From the NCBI GenBank assembly GCA_001949185.1, contig BDGG01000001.1, forward strand, positions 8,031,067 through 8,095,066: a DNA stretch of 64,000 nt. The letters run 5' to 3'. The notes under the pieces are model-generated. The model saw only the letters and a list, made by a program, of their open reading frames with translations. It did no database searches and was not told the origin of the DNA. The stretch is from Ramazzottius varieornatus (taxonomy: Eukaryota; Tardigrada; Eutardigrada; Parachela; Ramazzottiidae). The position numbers and the translations under genes are program-made. Shown here in pieces: positions 11,244 through 25,300 of this stretch. The first letter of the stretch is position 1, and each line of letters opens with the position of its first letter.

Positions 11244-14200
11244 TTATAACAACGGAGATTTGCATAAATCATCCGTCATGGTCGGGTCATAGCAAGCTTA
11301 TTTGTCAGGTTTCGAAGCATATAGTACGGTACATGACACGGAACTTTTTCAGAGGTACGCTTTGTTGGTCTAACCGTTGACCAGATTATTCGGCTATGAA
11401 CAATCATTGAGTATCAGGAGGGGTGTTGGTGAGTCACTGCAAGTCGGAATCCCGCTATGCCGTAGTACACGAGGTAACTATCTTATTTGACTCGACTTTG
11501 CAGAAAACAAGGAAACCAGCGAAGTAAAGATAGGTCCAACTGATCTGGTGGAAGAACGAGGTCGAAAAAGCACATACAGTTGAAAGCAAATCAACTTCGA
11601 GAACTCTCAATGCTTGATAATTGGGAGCGACAACAGCACCAACCCTAGTCCTTTGACGAAGTATCAGAATATTCTATGGGTTGCGGAAGTAGTTCAGAAT
11701 CATCTGGATGTTGTTGTTTAGAGTTTCCGGTTCTGTGTATAACCCGTCCATCGTATCATCGAATTTTGAATCGGATTAGATTCCTAGTAGACCACTTTAC
11801 TTTCAGAGAATTTGGCCCGAGCCGTGCGTGCGGCTTTTTCATACAAGATCATGTTTCTGTTGGTCAGTTCCCTGGAACGAAAAGAACTTTCGCTGTATCT
11901 CCGAGATGTGACAGTTCAATATTCCGGTTTGAGTTTTACACAGCTCGCATGTTCACGGAAATCGTCATACAGTTCCTACGACACAGATCAGCTGATCGGA
12001 CAGACACTTAATCCCTTGCCATACAGTCACTGTCACGGGTCATCGCCACCCCATAGTGTTCGTTCGTAATTTCGTGTCTGCTGACCCCATTCTCCGATTC
12101 CTAAAACTTGAAGGTTGTTACGTACAAGACACCTAAAGTTTTTCGACCGCGTGAGAGACATTTTCTCGTATATGTACCACGGCCCACTTTTCCGAACACA
12201 ATTAATCGGTTATCTCCTTCGTTGCTTATCTGTGGAATCCACATGGTAACTCTCGGCTCATTCGAGAGAGTAAAATCTCACCTATCGCTACTCGCTAGAT
12301 ACCCGATTCATAGATAACGGATGATCACGACGGAAGATATTCAAGACGAAAATATCTCGTCCATTAACAACGTCAACAAATGGGGTGTCGTATCCATACG
12401 CAAAACTTTTTGAGAAATTTTTGCTGGAGACCTCTTCTATTGCGATCCATGGAACTGTGTGTTTGTTAAATTTTGACCGTTTAGGACCTCTGATAAACCT
12501 CCCTCGTGATTTGTGAACAGGCACCAAAAATGACCCTTATTTCCGTGTTCGAACGACCAATTCTTACCGGTTAATTGATTGAAAAACGGCTTGTCTGTCA
12601 CGTGGTCAAAAATCTGCAGGTTTCTTGTACATAACAAAGTTTAAGTTTTTGGATTGGGCAATGGGTTCAGGAGACGCGAAATTACGAACGAACACCCTGG
12701 GGTGGCGATGGCCCGTGACAGTGACAGTTACTGCAGTCAACTAGAACGAAAAAGGTTTTTGCCGTATCGTAATACGCAGTACCGCTGGCTATTTAGTGCA
12801 TCAGTGTCACCAGACCAAGATAAAATAATTTGTTCATTGTACAAGCAGGACGAACAATCAGGTTTTGGACTGCGCCATGTTTGGCGAACAGGCCCGCAGA
12901 AAATCAATGTCAAGTCGCAGAATACATAATTCACCTCGCTCCTGTGCAGAGTTCGTCGTATTTCCCGTGAAGATGATGGCATCACACACATGGGTTCTGA
13001 CGTCCCGATAGACTGCAGAGATAGGTTCGTTCTTTAATTCGTGACAAATTCTCCTTCCACTCAATCTTTGCAGAGAGACTTTTTGAGAACAGACAAACGT
13101 TCGAACACTTGAAACGCACCGACCAGAGAGGGAATGGTTGGCTGTTTAAGCACCCAACCAATTGAAAATCGAAGCTGAAAATCCTCGTTTTCCTGTCGTT
13201 AAAGCGGTGCGTCTGTAGGCGGACTGGCTGGCCAACCACGCTGGTCAACCACGGCCAACCACGTAAATTTGCACACCGCGAGGGTAGGGCTAATCTTTGG
13301 TATGTGTATTTCGGTTCGGTTTTCAGTTGGCAAAAATTTTGGTGCTACAGAACGTGTTGCCCGATAGCGGTACTCATCGTACGTAGGGGAGGCGGAAGGA
13401 GAGACTCCACATACACACTTCGTCCAATGAGACCTGCGGAGGGTTGCGACGTTCTCACGCCAGTACCGAAAATGTTCCGCTAGCTGCTTTGCTGTATGTG
13501 AAGCAAGATCCTCTTGGTAAAAAACGTCGAGCCTACTTACACGGGCTGATCTGGCTTGAAATCGCCTTTTCTCCCTGCACCGTCCACGACACTCTCTTTT
13601 TCTAGGTGCGCGGGGCTTGATGCGACCTTCAAACATCACGATTCCGAAGGTTGTCAGCGGAGAAAACAGGCGTTTTTTCATTTTTTTGCGGACTGGAAAA
13701 CCCCATGTTGAGACTGGTAGCTATTCAACGAGTGTATACAGAAGAAAGCGTTGGAGCGAAGCGCCACTACTATCTAAGACTTTGTGCGATGGTTTTCTTC
13801 GTACAAAATGTGGCCAACCCGAAGTAAGTCAAAAGGATAACCAATGTACCGCGACAACCTACTTGCGGGGCCTGGAAAGTGTGTCGTCCTTTACACTACG
13901 CGTATTTATACTCCGTAAAAAATGCCGGCTGTCGTGCGTCGACAACCTCTAGAACCAGTATGTTTTGAAGGCCGTATTAATGCCGTGCACCTAGCTAAAA
14001 AGCACTGTGCAAAGCTGTGCACCCAGTTTGAGGGAGTGTCGCGGGCGGTTCACGGAGAAAAGACAGTGGTAGGCCGTGCACTAAGTCACTGCGGTACGGA
14101 AACCATGGAGCTTTCCCAATGTCGGTGTTAAACCGCCTCAGTCACATGAAAATACTTGGCTATACAATCGTTGTATTGTTTGGGCTCATATTTCAGGCTC

Positions 14201-14423
14201 ATATTTCGGGAAGTCGTTTAACCACAGTACCGTCCATGGACATCGCGTGCGCGAGATGCCGCTCAACTGCCGGCTAAACAACCGTATGTTTAACTCGCGC
14301 AGCCGCGCAGAGCTTGCCAACTCACGGCGCAAAAGACCGACGGGTCATCACGCCACGCTGATAATGTTCAAGTAATTTTGGTGGGCAGGCGGCGTCCTAA
14401 CATCGTTTTGGACTAAATATTCA

Positions 14424-14670
14424 TTGCGAACATATCGAAGGGTGCTTGGGAAGAGAGTTGCAGATCACACGGGAGAAAGAAGATCATCAGTATTTTTTAA
14501 GCAGCGTTTTGCTATAGATATTCAGAGAGGAAATGCTGCCTGTGTTCTGGGAACTTTTCCCTTCTCTCGTAGCGTCGAAGAAATCTGTTATATTTTTGGA
14601 TACTCGGAACCAGGGAGTCTAGCTTGTGCTAGGCTCCTTTTTTGTTTTACTTTTTTCGAAATTTGAAACG
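14424..14670 (+). pseudogene. LINE-A C-terminal fragment, copy 4
   Basis: The frame reads RRVLGKRVADHTGERRSS and QRGNAACVLGTFPFS, the final conserved block of the LINE-A type polyprotein. This copy keeps the last motif (RGNAACVLGTF) that is degraded in copies 1 and 3. No upstream RT blocks and no matching 3' tail were found next to it. Confidence 0.7.
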
Positions 14671-16352
14671 AAAACCAATATATCTACCAATAAAGACCTT
14701 GGACAAGGATGCTAACAACGAGTCGTTGAACATCTCGACGAACTTGATACACTAATAACTCTCACTTCCTTAGTACGAGGAGCGAGTTCTTACTTGGCTC
14801 ACGGGACTACTTTACCCAGTCAAGTTCTGAAGGCAGCGCTGCCAGTGCGAAGTTAGCTTTATCGGGCAACTCGCGAAAAGTTTATCCGTTCCGCATTCGC
14901 AATGCAATGCAGACCTTGGTTCGATGGTTGCCGAAACGGGCTGCGCCGCAGTACAGCACGGTGCTACGTTCGAAGACAGTGTTTCATGTCGCCATATCTC
15001 CGTGTAACGTAGCCAGATTTCGCTGGTTCTGCTTTCAGAACGCAGTCAAAGGCTTACTCCTAATTGTCAAAGCCAACGATGGCAGAAAACAACTTGCTGT
15101 AACCGACGCATTCCCGTCAAACAACAATTTTCTTGTCGGGCATTTTCACTTCCAGTGACATCGAAGACGAAAAAACGGCTATCGGTTGAACCAGCGCAAC
15201 CCCATTCCTGCACCTCTTCCCTCGAATTCAGCTCTTAGAATTGAACTAGTTTTAGGCCACAGTTCAGTACTTGGGTGGTTCTAATTCGACCATCGCAGGC
15301 TGAGATATGAGCAGGAGAAGATCTTCAAAATAATCTGGCGTCTCTACTTGGTTTATCCATGGATATCAGGTGCATTGCAACAAAAAGGATAGCCTTCAGA
15401 TATCGCAAAGCTCGCTGAAGGTTATCCTGCAAAGAACAGTAGCAAGTCAAGTAAATGTTGGAAAATAAAGACGGAGAAAGCAAGGACAGATTGCACTCGT
15501 ACAGTTGACTGAATTTTGTAAAAGCAAAGCGTTTCGCTTAAAAGTGGGTGACGTTTTGGCCGTTCCGATTTCGAATGAAAACGGTAGTGTTTCGTTATTA
15601 TTAACCTTGAGCACACCTTTCAGAAATGTCTTATTTTGCTCGGTTGGACACATCTGTGGTTTACTTGGTGGCTTGCTTGGCTTGCAGCAGAAAGCGTGCT
15701 CCCTAATATCGGAACGGATTTCCGATCGACTTTCATTCCCAAATTTCTTCTCTCATGATCTTCGACGAACTCTGTTTCTAGCCTGGCTTAACACGAGGCG
15801 GGGTGTTGGGAGATGGTTGGGATTCAGTTTGAAAGTTGGGGAGGGGAACGGTATGAAGAAATATCAGTGGGGAAGTACTAGCCAGTTCGGCAAACGGGTA
15901 AAGTAGAGCCTCGCTTCTCGTACACGATAAAATGCTTGCTTATGTTGCTCGTACTGTAACATTGTAGAACACCAACTTCTCCGTTGTACGGAGCGATTTC
16001 CGCGCGGTAACCGTTCCCTCCGAATCCACCATCTAAGTTCTATACTCTCCAGAAATTTTCGGAAGCATTTTTCTCCATTTTTCTAGAAGGTTGACGGTAA
16101 GTATCATTTACAGGGTAAATACCACAAGAAATCAGGGTCAGCAGTTTTTACTGCCGACTGTTAGGACTGCAAGCAGCTTTCTCTCCGCTGGTTTTCAATC
16201 AGCGGAGATTACTTTACTGGTACAGTCGCAAACACGTATCGCGAACAATTGTGCTGTTGACTGATGTTTTTATCGGCTGAATCTTTTGGGGGAAATTGGG
16301 ATGCAAAAATCGAACTGATTACGATATTCCGGGCTGGAAAGTGGTAGACAAA
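14671..16352. other. No gene seen upstream of the plus-strand esterase-like gene
   Basis: A 133-codon frame at 15505-15906 has no recognisable domain and no start context. The right end must hold the promoter or 5' UTR of the gene starting at 16353. I see no clear TATA element. Confidence 0.3.
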
Positions 16353-19300
16353 ATGAACCTATATTTTGTTATTTTACTGTGCGCCAGTTTTTCTTGTCTG
16401 GTTATGATCTTCGTCAGTTATCGTGACTTCCGCAAGACACCATATCCAGTGGAAACAAAGTCTTGTGATGTAATGTTTACCGGAGGTTATTTTTCGTTCC
16501 CAGGACTTGGACTTGCTAACTTGTGGAATCCCCGCGACTGTGATTTGATTTTTCGCGAAAGCATTAAGTAAGTACACGCGCCTGGCCTAAATATGGGGAT
16601 GGACAAAAATATGGGGAACGGAGCGAAAGCGACACGGGCCAGCTGAGGTTGATCAATCAACTAAATCAATCGAAGCACAGTCGCTTTCGCTCCGTTCCCC
16701 ACATTTTTGTCCATCCTCATATCTAGGCCAGGCGCGTGTACGGCTTCTTGTAGGCTACCAACTCAAATTAGGCATTGATGTTCGGAAGCTTCGAGTGGGT
16801 GTTGCGGACCTCAGGTTGCAAACTTGCACAGTGTAACAGTCTCAGAGATAAGAGCCGCTTGCTTGATCAGTGCAGCCCAATAACCCCTTTGTCGATACGA
16901 GAAATCACAGAGCGCATATACAATAAAATACTTAAAGTAGGGTGGGTCGGATGGTCGAAAGCTACGAGACTATGACGATCTAAAATGAACCCGGTAAAGT
17001 GTGAAAGCGAGCCGTCGACTGGGCACGAGACACATGAAAAAAGGAGCATGCGTTCTGTGCTCGAGCGATGCCCAGAACTCATTTCTCTTTTTTGCATCGC
17101 AGATTGAACGAATTGCTCCGTTGTATGTTCAATCACTTTTCATCGGACAATTTTGAGAAGCTTGGTCTGCAGTGTTATGAACGGATCTTCGTTAATTTTC
17201 AGCACCGAGGCTACTTGTGCTACCACAAGGTCTGGTCAAGATGATGGGCTCTGGAAGACAAAAACGGGTGGTACAGCAGTAAGAAAGGACTATATGCGCA
17301 ACACAAGTACACTAGTTTGGTGGAATTAAACATCGTAATGTTCGATGCGAAATCAATTTTGTTCAGCGAAGTACGTGGCAAAATTCTGTGACGGTTCCCA
17401 TAGCCCACCGAAACTGTGTAACTCCAGCCGTGACTATCTCAAGGAAAAGCTAACTGGTAAATCCGCCCTTTTGCACGTTCTTCGCAGTGTTCAGCTTTTC
17501 GACGCTGGAGAACGCAGAAACGTGACTCCGGATTGAAAGGTTGTGGTTTTTCCATCAAAATCACTACCAGTCGAACTTTGGGGCTCACAGTAGCTGACCA
17601 AAGTACCTTTGACTAGAAACGATCCCACAGTCGGGTGTCTGGAAAACATCATTTTCCTTCAGATATTTAGATAGGGAGATCTCTGAGCGACAGACTCATG
17701 GATATTTCTGGTGTGGGTCAAAGTTTTGCATATTGCTGCGGCAGGTGATCAAAGGCACTGTCTTATGACGTCATCGTGTCTATGATTCTGTAGCTCAGAC
17801 ATCTCTCTATCTAACTATCTAAAGAAAAATGATGTCTTCCAAACACCAGACTGTGGGATTCGTTTCTAGTCAAAGGTACTTTGGGCAGCTACTGTAAGCC
17901 TTAAGCCCGATTTTGGTTCTAGTGGCTTATGTCCTAGTAGTCTGTCAGCTCACGCATTTCTTGAAACTACGTGTGTCACAGGAACCACAGTCCCGAGCTG
18001 AAAAAACAGTGCACTGGTAGTGGAACTTAAAACTAACGATGTATATTTGAATCACGTTTTGAAAAAGTTATGAGCGAAGGGAAAGATTCCTCCAAGACAG
18101 GATCACCGAACAATAGCAGCTGGTATGTTTTACACGAGGGCTGTCAACATCCAGACCAGAACACCTAGAAAATGGCTTAAATGGTGCAACTACAGCAAAC
18201 CATAGAGCATCTCAAACTAGACGATGTAGACCGGCTTCAACCGCCAGATCACATAGGGAGCTGGTTTAAATGACATAACACACAAAAAACTGTGGCGGCG
18301 ACGTAATGGTCAACCGAACTTATAACATTAATTAGGTTGCAAAAGGAAAATTCACGCTGAAAGGCATGCAACTGAAGTTTACGACAGCCACAAGGCCGCT
18401 ACTGTCTACTGATACCCCAGTAGCCATGTCACAATGACTTTCTCATTGAGGCAAAATTCTCCACATTGTCAACGCAAGAACCGCCATTTCTAAAACCCTT
18501 TGTCACAAATTCTGTCTCCTTGTTTATGAAACATTGCTTCATGAATAACCAGTTTCCAACGTTCGCGAGCTTATGGATGATGATGACCTTTCTGATGCTT
18601 CTTCCAACCATAACCGCAGGTCACCATTACCAGTGCCCAGTTTTCTTCGCTCCGGACAACCCTAAGGGTGTCGAAGCCCAACACCAGAACCCGCCAAGCG
18701 TCGACGTAACCCCCTCTTTACTGGTCTCACGACTGCGCTTGGTGGCACCACCATCCGACGATCACGCAGCATTCCTCCTGAAATTCCACCGCCGCTACCC
18801 GTCCGCAGATTCACACCCTCGTCTCGTATACCTCGTATACCTATCTTCTGCCATTAACTGCCTACGGTAAAACCATCCGTTCCCTTCAAGCGAAACACGA
18901 TTTCAAATCAGTCTATGAGTGCAACACCCGCTTTCGAGAAGCCATGCCCTCCATTGACACTAACGACGTCGACTAGTTTGGGCTCGATTCTTCGCTTCTC
19001 GTCAACGTCATTCCGTCCCCGTCAAGCGCTCCAGCTTTCCCTTCTCGACCACTTTTTACCTCTCGTCCACTTTCCGATGCTCTTTGTTTCAAGTGTCACG
19101 CCTTCGGGCATCATGCCGACCAGTGTACTGCATTCTTTGCACAAGCATCTTCTTCCGACCGTAGTCCCGCAGCTCAGGCCGCATTTAAGGCCGCATTTCT
19201 TGCCGGTCGTTCCTCGTCAGACAAGCCCTCTGGAGCGGCGGGCGAGGTTATCTGCAGGGACAACAACGCTTGCCGCTGCACCACTCCCTGCCCCAACAGC

Positions 19301-22300
19301 CGTACCCACAAATATACCTATTGCTGGCAGTTTCATCCTTTCTCCGAATGTAGTAAACTTTAAGACGACATTAGAGTCAAGAATACCGCTTTTGTCTGAC
19401 CGCTTCGAACACCACCTCAAAAATCACTCCGATCCATCTCTCGTCCACCAGTTTGTCAGCGGAATGCACAGCGGTTTCCACACTGGTTATATCGGACTGA
19501 AATTCACTAGCAGCACCTGTCCGAGATGGCACTACTACCAAAGAAAACCCAGAAATGGCCGACCGTTTCATTCCCAGAGAGGTTCAATTACAGCATTCCG
19601 TGGATCCTTTCAGTTCTCCGCCTTTCCTTAACTACGGCTGCTCTTCTCTGGACCCCCGCTCTTAAAAGAACGGGGACGGGCATTTAGTTATGAACCTTTC
19701 CCGCCTCTTTGATTTTTCGGTAAACGACTTTATCAATAAGGACCATTATACCTTACGCTAGTTCAGTCGGCCCGAATCAAGCCCAAATACGTGCATGCAG
19801 CCGATGCAGTCAAACAGCATAAAATTTAAAATCAAAATTCAAAACGCTGGTCGATCAAACTATCCATGACTGACAAAGTGGCCATGGCGGTCGCAACGTT
19901 AGTATTTTCGCACTTGCTAGTCGTTGATTGTTTGATCGACCAGCGTTTGGATTTTTGATTTCAAATCTTATGCTGTTTGACCGCATCGGCTGCACGCACG
20001 TATTCGAGCTTGATTTACGCGCACGAGTTCGTACAGGATTGTACATACCGGGTATCAAAGATCTTATCAGCTGATCTTCACCGGCAGCGGATGATCAAGA
20101 GCTGATCTCAACTGTCTGAAATGGCCATTCGATAGCCCGTCGACTCGTTTGGATATTCAGATGGAATTCAGGCGAGAAAATTTGGTGGGAGACTCACAGT
20201 GCCGGAATTGAATAGTTCTATCATTGGTGAATCAGAGCTTAACCATGAGTTCTGGATACTGATGTAGTTTTATAAACTTCTTTAATCCTGAAAATGCTAA
20301 GTGATCTGATCCGTGTTCACCTAGCACCTTATCAAGTAACTATTTTCGATCGAGCGATTCTGGCGGGGGCGTCTGGGGTCCGTCGCTCGATGGTGGGTGT
20401 TTGGGGGTCAGCGCGATGGACCGAAGAAGTGGCTACCAGCTGAATGAAGGCTGGATTCGCTACCTTACGACAGTCCGCGCGTTGCGCTACCTCTACGTAT
20501 CCCAACTCGAGTCGTATTCGTTGTACAGTATTGAGGTCTAGGTTAGGCGTAAATTCAAATTAGATTTTCGTGCGTCGTCAGAAATTAGAGTTCGATCAGA
20601 AAAGCCTTTTGGCACACTTAGTGAAACTTTCGGTTTCTAGCGCCCAATGTCACCTACAAAAGACGTCTTTCCTGACAACTTTCGGCCAATTTTTTGCTAT
20701 TGTTCTTGCTTAGTAAACTGGGACAGAGACAGAGACAGTGACAAACGTTTCTGAATTACTCATGTCAAATGAGGCTTCTTTGGTCACATGAACGTAACAT
20801 TGTTCTATTGAAGCATCCTCCCAGTTTATATTCAGGAGACGACGTACTAACTTTTCCTGTTGTATATTGCAGTGAGTCTGCAAGTTGCATGAAAACCCGC
20901 TCACTGCATCTGAAAAAATCGACGCACATCGTCCTTCTAGGAGATTCAAGACTCCGACAGCTCAGAGATGGTCTGATTTATCAGCTTTCTGGGATAGAGC
21001 ATGATTTTTACGTCAACCGAGGAGTTGCAGATGACTCTCGGCTTTACAAGGCTCATGAGAGTACTGTCACCGAGATTGAAAAAGCTGCAGTGCGCGTTGA
21101 ATACTTCTGGCTGACGGAGATGGATGCCGGTAACGGATTGCTTACAAAGTTTTTAGGTCGTGTTGAAAACCTGACTGTGCCTCCGGACATTATATTGGTG
21201 GGCGGAGGACTATGGATGATCCGAGCATGTACAGAAGCCCACCGAAAGCAACTCGATTGCGCTTTGGAATTTAAAAGGTTTCCCTGTACAACAGTTTGAT
21301 GTCTGACAATTATTTCGGCCAAATTTTGCGAAGGATGACCACGACCGTCGTCTAGATGACATCTCAATACGAGTCATGTGCACTGTATACTGTAGGTACG
21401 GCAACCGTATCAAACAACAAAGCACGATTGGTAAAAGTGACTTAATTCTAAGAGACAAGAACAATCATGAGGAGAAGACTTACTAGTGTGACGAGGGTTG
21501 TTCATCCATTAATATATGAAATATCTGCAATAGTTGCCCATCGGTTACATTAGGTGCAATATAGGCTGTCTGGGCTCTCACCATGGCAAGAAACCAAGCC
21601 ATAACTACTAACTGGTTAAGTCGTATCGTTTCCTCAGACTCAAATAACACATTAAAAACTGGACAAGCTGAGAACGATTCGACCGAGAGGATCCCAATAC
21701 TGGAAAAACAGTGAAATGAAACTCATATGTCGGGACTGACACTGGTTTGCGAATGGTACTAGTCTGGCGCTGGGGGGAGCGGACAAGACGGCGTTAGGGA
21801 CGCTCCCTGGATGCTTCGGGTTTTTCCTCTGAACGACGGCGCGGATTACGGTTCAATTCCTGACACTTTACGTACGTTACTAGTGTGCCTTTTAAAATTT
21901 TACCGTTACTGTGACACCGTTACTGCACAAAATGGTATCACAGTAACCGTTTTGTAATTTGTTGACGTTCGCCATTCACTCCGGTGGATGCAGGTGATTC
22001 GATTTGGCCGCAGTACATTCAGGATTCAGCAGATTTTTCCCCTCACTGCGCTTTATCATCCCCCGGCTTATAATGGACGAATCTCGAGCTGCTGGCTATC
22101 AGATCGAAGCAGTGTGTCTGCTCTATGTGTGAAAACCAAGAAAACTAGCATTGGGGGCATACAAGACCTGATTTTGAAGCCTGATTCAGTTTTGATACCC
22201 GTTTTACACGTTCCCGTTCGGAAATCGTGGCTTTCATGTTGTGGATGTACTTTCCATGCTTCCCCACAGACAGAGCAGACACTCTGTTTATTTTGGTTTT

Positions 22301-25300
22301 CAAGAGCAGGAGATTCCTCGATCACATGACGAGGCGACGTGAGGGGGAAAAACTTTATTGGGCGATTGTCCGGGGTAGTGACCCGCATGAGCTGGGCACA
22401 GATCACAATCCTCAATGTGTTTTGCCAGCTTGAGCACTACTTAAGGCAGTGTGTTGGCGAAAAGTTTCACTTGTAATCTCACGAACGTTCACAATATCTC
22501 CGTTCACAATATCCAGCCACAAGGTGAAGATAACGCGCTAAACCTAGATGAACTTACGCATTCATAAGTTGGTTCGCAATGCATGTTGCGCCAAACATAG
22601 TATAACGGCCGGCACATTATTCGCTTCTTTGTCACAATTATCGCTTTTTCCGCCGTTTGGTTGACCAGCGAAACGCGTAAGTTAACATGAAGCGAGTCTT
22701 ACAGGCTAGCAGCTTTTGTCCAGCCGAGCGAACCGAGGCTTTTTTAAAGGGAAATTTGAGCAATGTTAAGTGTGATCACGAAGGAATCGCATTTCTCGCC
22801 AAACGTGTGGCCGTTGGCTGCCGCGATGCCGAACTATGTTCTGCGCACTCTCACGTTGACGATTCACGCAACCACATAGGCGTTCTTTGCAAACGGTCCG
22901 GACGTACTGTAGACAGGCTGGATGCAGACGTCCATTTGGACCTCCGCATGTCTCATGCATACATGTGGACTACCATCTGGAAGTCCATTTTGAACATCCG
23001 TCCAGCCTGAGAAACGCTGGGGAGATGCCAGCAAATTCTCCTTCTGTTTGTGAGTTAGCTGAGGTCGGCTTTTCAGTGATGTGCCACTTGCTAGTAAACG
23101 ACTTTATGGTCTGAAGCGTTTACAGTATCTTTCCGACTGAAACCTGAAATACTTCTTGCAGGCAGGATCTGCGAAAGCCAACAGGATGCAAAGATTTCCC
23201 TTCTTACCCACTGATTGGTTTTCCAAAGAAATAGGAGAAACTGTATGGACCAAATCAGCTCGAATTTTGACACCAAAGAGCATGATGAAGCGCTTGAAAA
23301 TAGCTCGTAGGGATCATAGCGAAGCTTCAAGTTACAGGTGATAGGTTTTTCTTCCAGTGGCGCGCGGCACGCCTTAAAATTCGCAGTAAGCGCGAGACTT
23401 CACTTGATCGGCACGCTGATTGAGCAAGCCTGGCATTGCAGGACGAGAAACGCTCATCTTTGACTGTCTGCAGGTTCTTCAAAATTGTTGGGTGATCCAC
23501 AAAGGAAATTTTGGTTATGAGGTAGCGAGCCTATTTTTAAACCGTGCACAGACCCTCTACATTAGAAAGTTATGAATTGAGAAAGAACTACCCACGAAGT
23601 ACGCTATTCCGCTGCGGTGGAATAGCAACAATAGGGACGAAAAAGCGAAGATCGCGACTCGTAACCTTACATGGCTCGCTTCGTACTGTAACATTATTAC
23701 CATACGCTGCAGATGAGCAAAAATAGGGAAACGCGCAAGATATCTCATTTCGCGCTTCGTGCCCTTGGTTGGGTTTCCATCTGGTGATGGACCCATCTGT
23801 TACGAGGCGATGACAGTGTCAGACATATTCGGCACGGGCAAGATAGTCGTTTTGTCGCTTTATTACCATAAGGCTATGATCGTGCCGGCTAAACACGAAA
23901 ACCCGACACAACTTGCTTTGGTTACGAATTCTTAGCACTTTTGGTTTCATCTTATGACACTGAGTCCAAAAGTGATTGATCACCTTAAACTCACCTTAAT
24001 TTCGGTGTTAAGCTGTTCACTAGCCTTATCCGATTTAAGTGATTTTGGTATTACTACAGAAGCCATCTTCGATCCTGCAGATCACGTGGTTTAAGTCACG
24101 CAGGAAGTACTTATGTAACGGGAGATCCAACTGTCGCGAGTGGCTCATCTGTGCTTACCTCGATCATCTACGGGGCTATTACGAACTCATGTTCTGCAAT
24201 ATGTCGTGCTCAGCAACCTCTGTGGTTTTCTCCAGACTAGATATGCAAAATATATGTACTGTCTAGGTCGGCAAACGTGTTACCTGAATTCAAACCTGCA
24301 GTCAAAATGGTTGACTTCAGTCTGGCGAGAATAACTCCGCGCACCAACAAATTCACCCCTCGGTTGATATCGTTTCTAATTCTTGCCGATACAGCCAATC
24401 CTTGCGAAACTTGGTAGGCCAGATGTACTATATGGGATAAAGTCCATGGATGGTGCTTCCTTCATTGGATGTGTTAAGTTCGACAGATGACGCTATATGG
24501 CACGAACGCTTTCGCACCGAGATAGTTTAAGCTAGCGACGGTATGATATTATCCTAGTACATCCAATACAAGCCGCGCCGGTCCTTGGATGCACAATGCT
24601 TTTTGAACATCTTAGGATTGAGCACTAACGAAGCGCCAGTTTTCATTCACCGGAAGTTTTAAGACTTCGTTTTCTGTTTCCCGGCAACCGAGCTTTCGTA
24701 TTTTCACTGATATGTGCAATAAACGACTTCGTACGCATTTTTCCATCTGGCCGAAACGACGGTCGCGGAATCTATCAAAGCTATGCATTCACCGAACCTG
24801 TCCTGCAATACCATTATTGGCAATGAGGTGATGTTTGCAGGAATTTCCAGCGCCAGCTTATCACTCTCAATCGACTAGCTCAAAAAACAAAAGTTATATG
24901 GGGGCCGCAAAATTTGGTTGTGGAAGCAAAGCTGATGGCGGTGCACTTCGTACACAGGTGAGCAAACCATCAGAAAATCAGAACAGGTTTATGATCCTTA
25001 CACTAAACGGTATTCCGATTGACTTTAATGCCGTGTAAACGGAAACGGTATGCAACAATTGTAAAACTGTAAGACACCTGGTGTATGGCTTTCTGGACTT
25101 TAAACTTAGATGAACCGTCATGACGTCGTTACTTTACATCTAGCTGTATACGGTCTGTGATACCGAATTAGTTCCAGTTTTGAAGAAGATCTTGTCGTCT
25201 TTGTAGTAAGCAACGATAATTTAAATAAGCGGGCCAACGCACTTGGACGGATTTCCAGCCCGGCGTAGCCGCCTGGCTGGAAATCCTGAAATCAGGCTTG

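Larger units (their letters stand above)
7988..14419. other. Gene-poor stretch with small repeats
   Basis: Beyond the hairpin at 9563-9683 and the 23-base tandem repeat at 11170-11243, described separately, I see nothing I can name. Frames such as 10711-10932 and 13681-13199 (minus) are open for 70-160 codons but have no domain and no convincing splice context. Just upstream of the esterase-like start, near 8020 on the minus strand, a CTTTTACAG acceptor-like site could mark a 5' UTR exon boundary. Confidence 0.35.

Noticed and set aside
13199-13681. 160-codon minus-strand open frame, Arg-rich
   Set aside because: No domain, no splice or start context, and composition suggests chance opening opposite other frames.
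23482-23510. Candidate acceptor (CTGTCTGCAG) for the missing esterase exon
   Set aside because: The frame needed by the gene meets a stop within seven codons and the residues do not match the paralogue.
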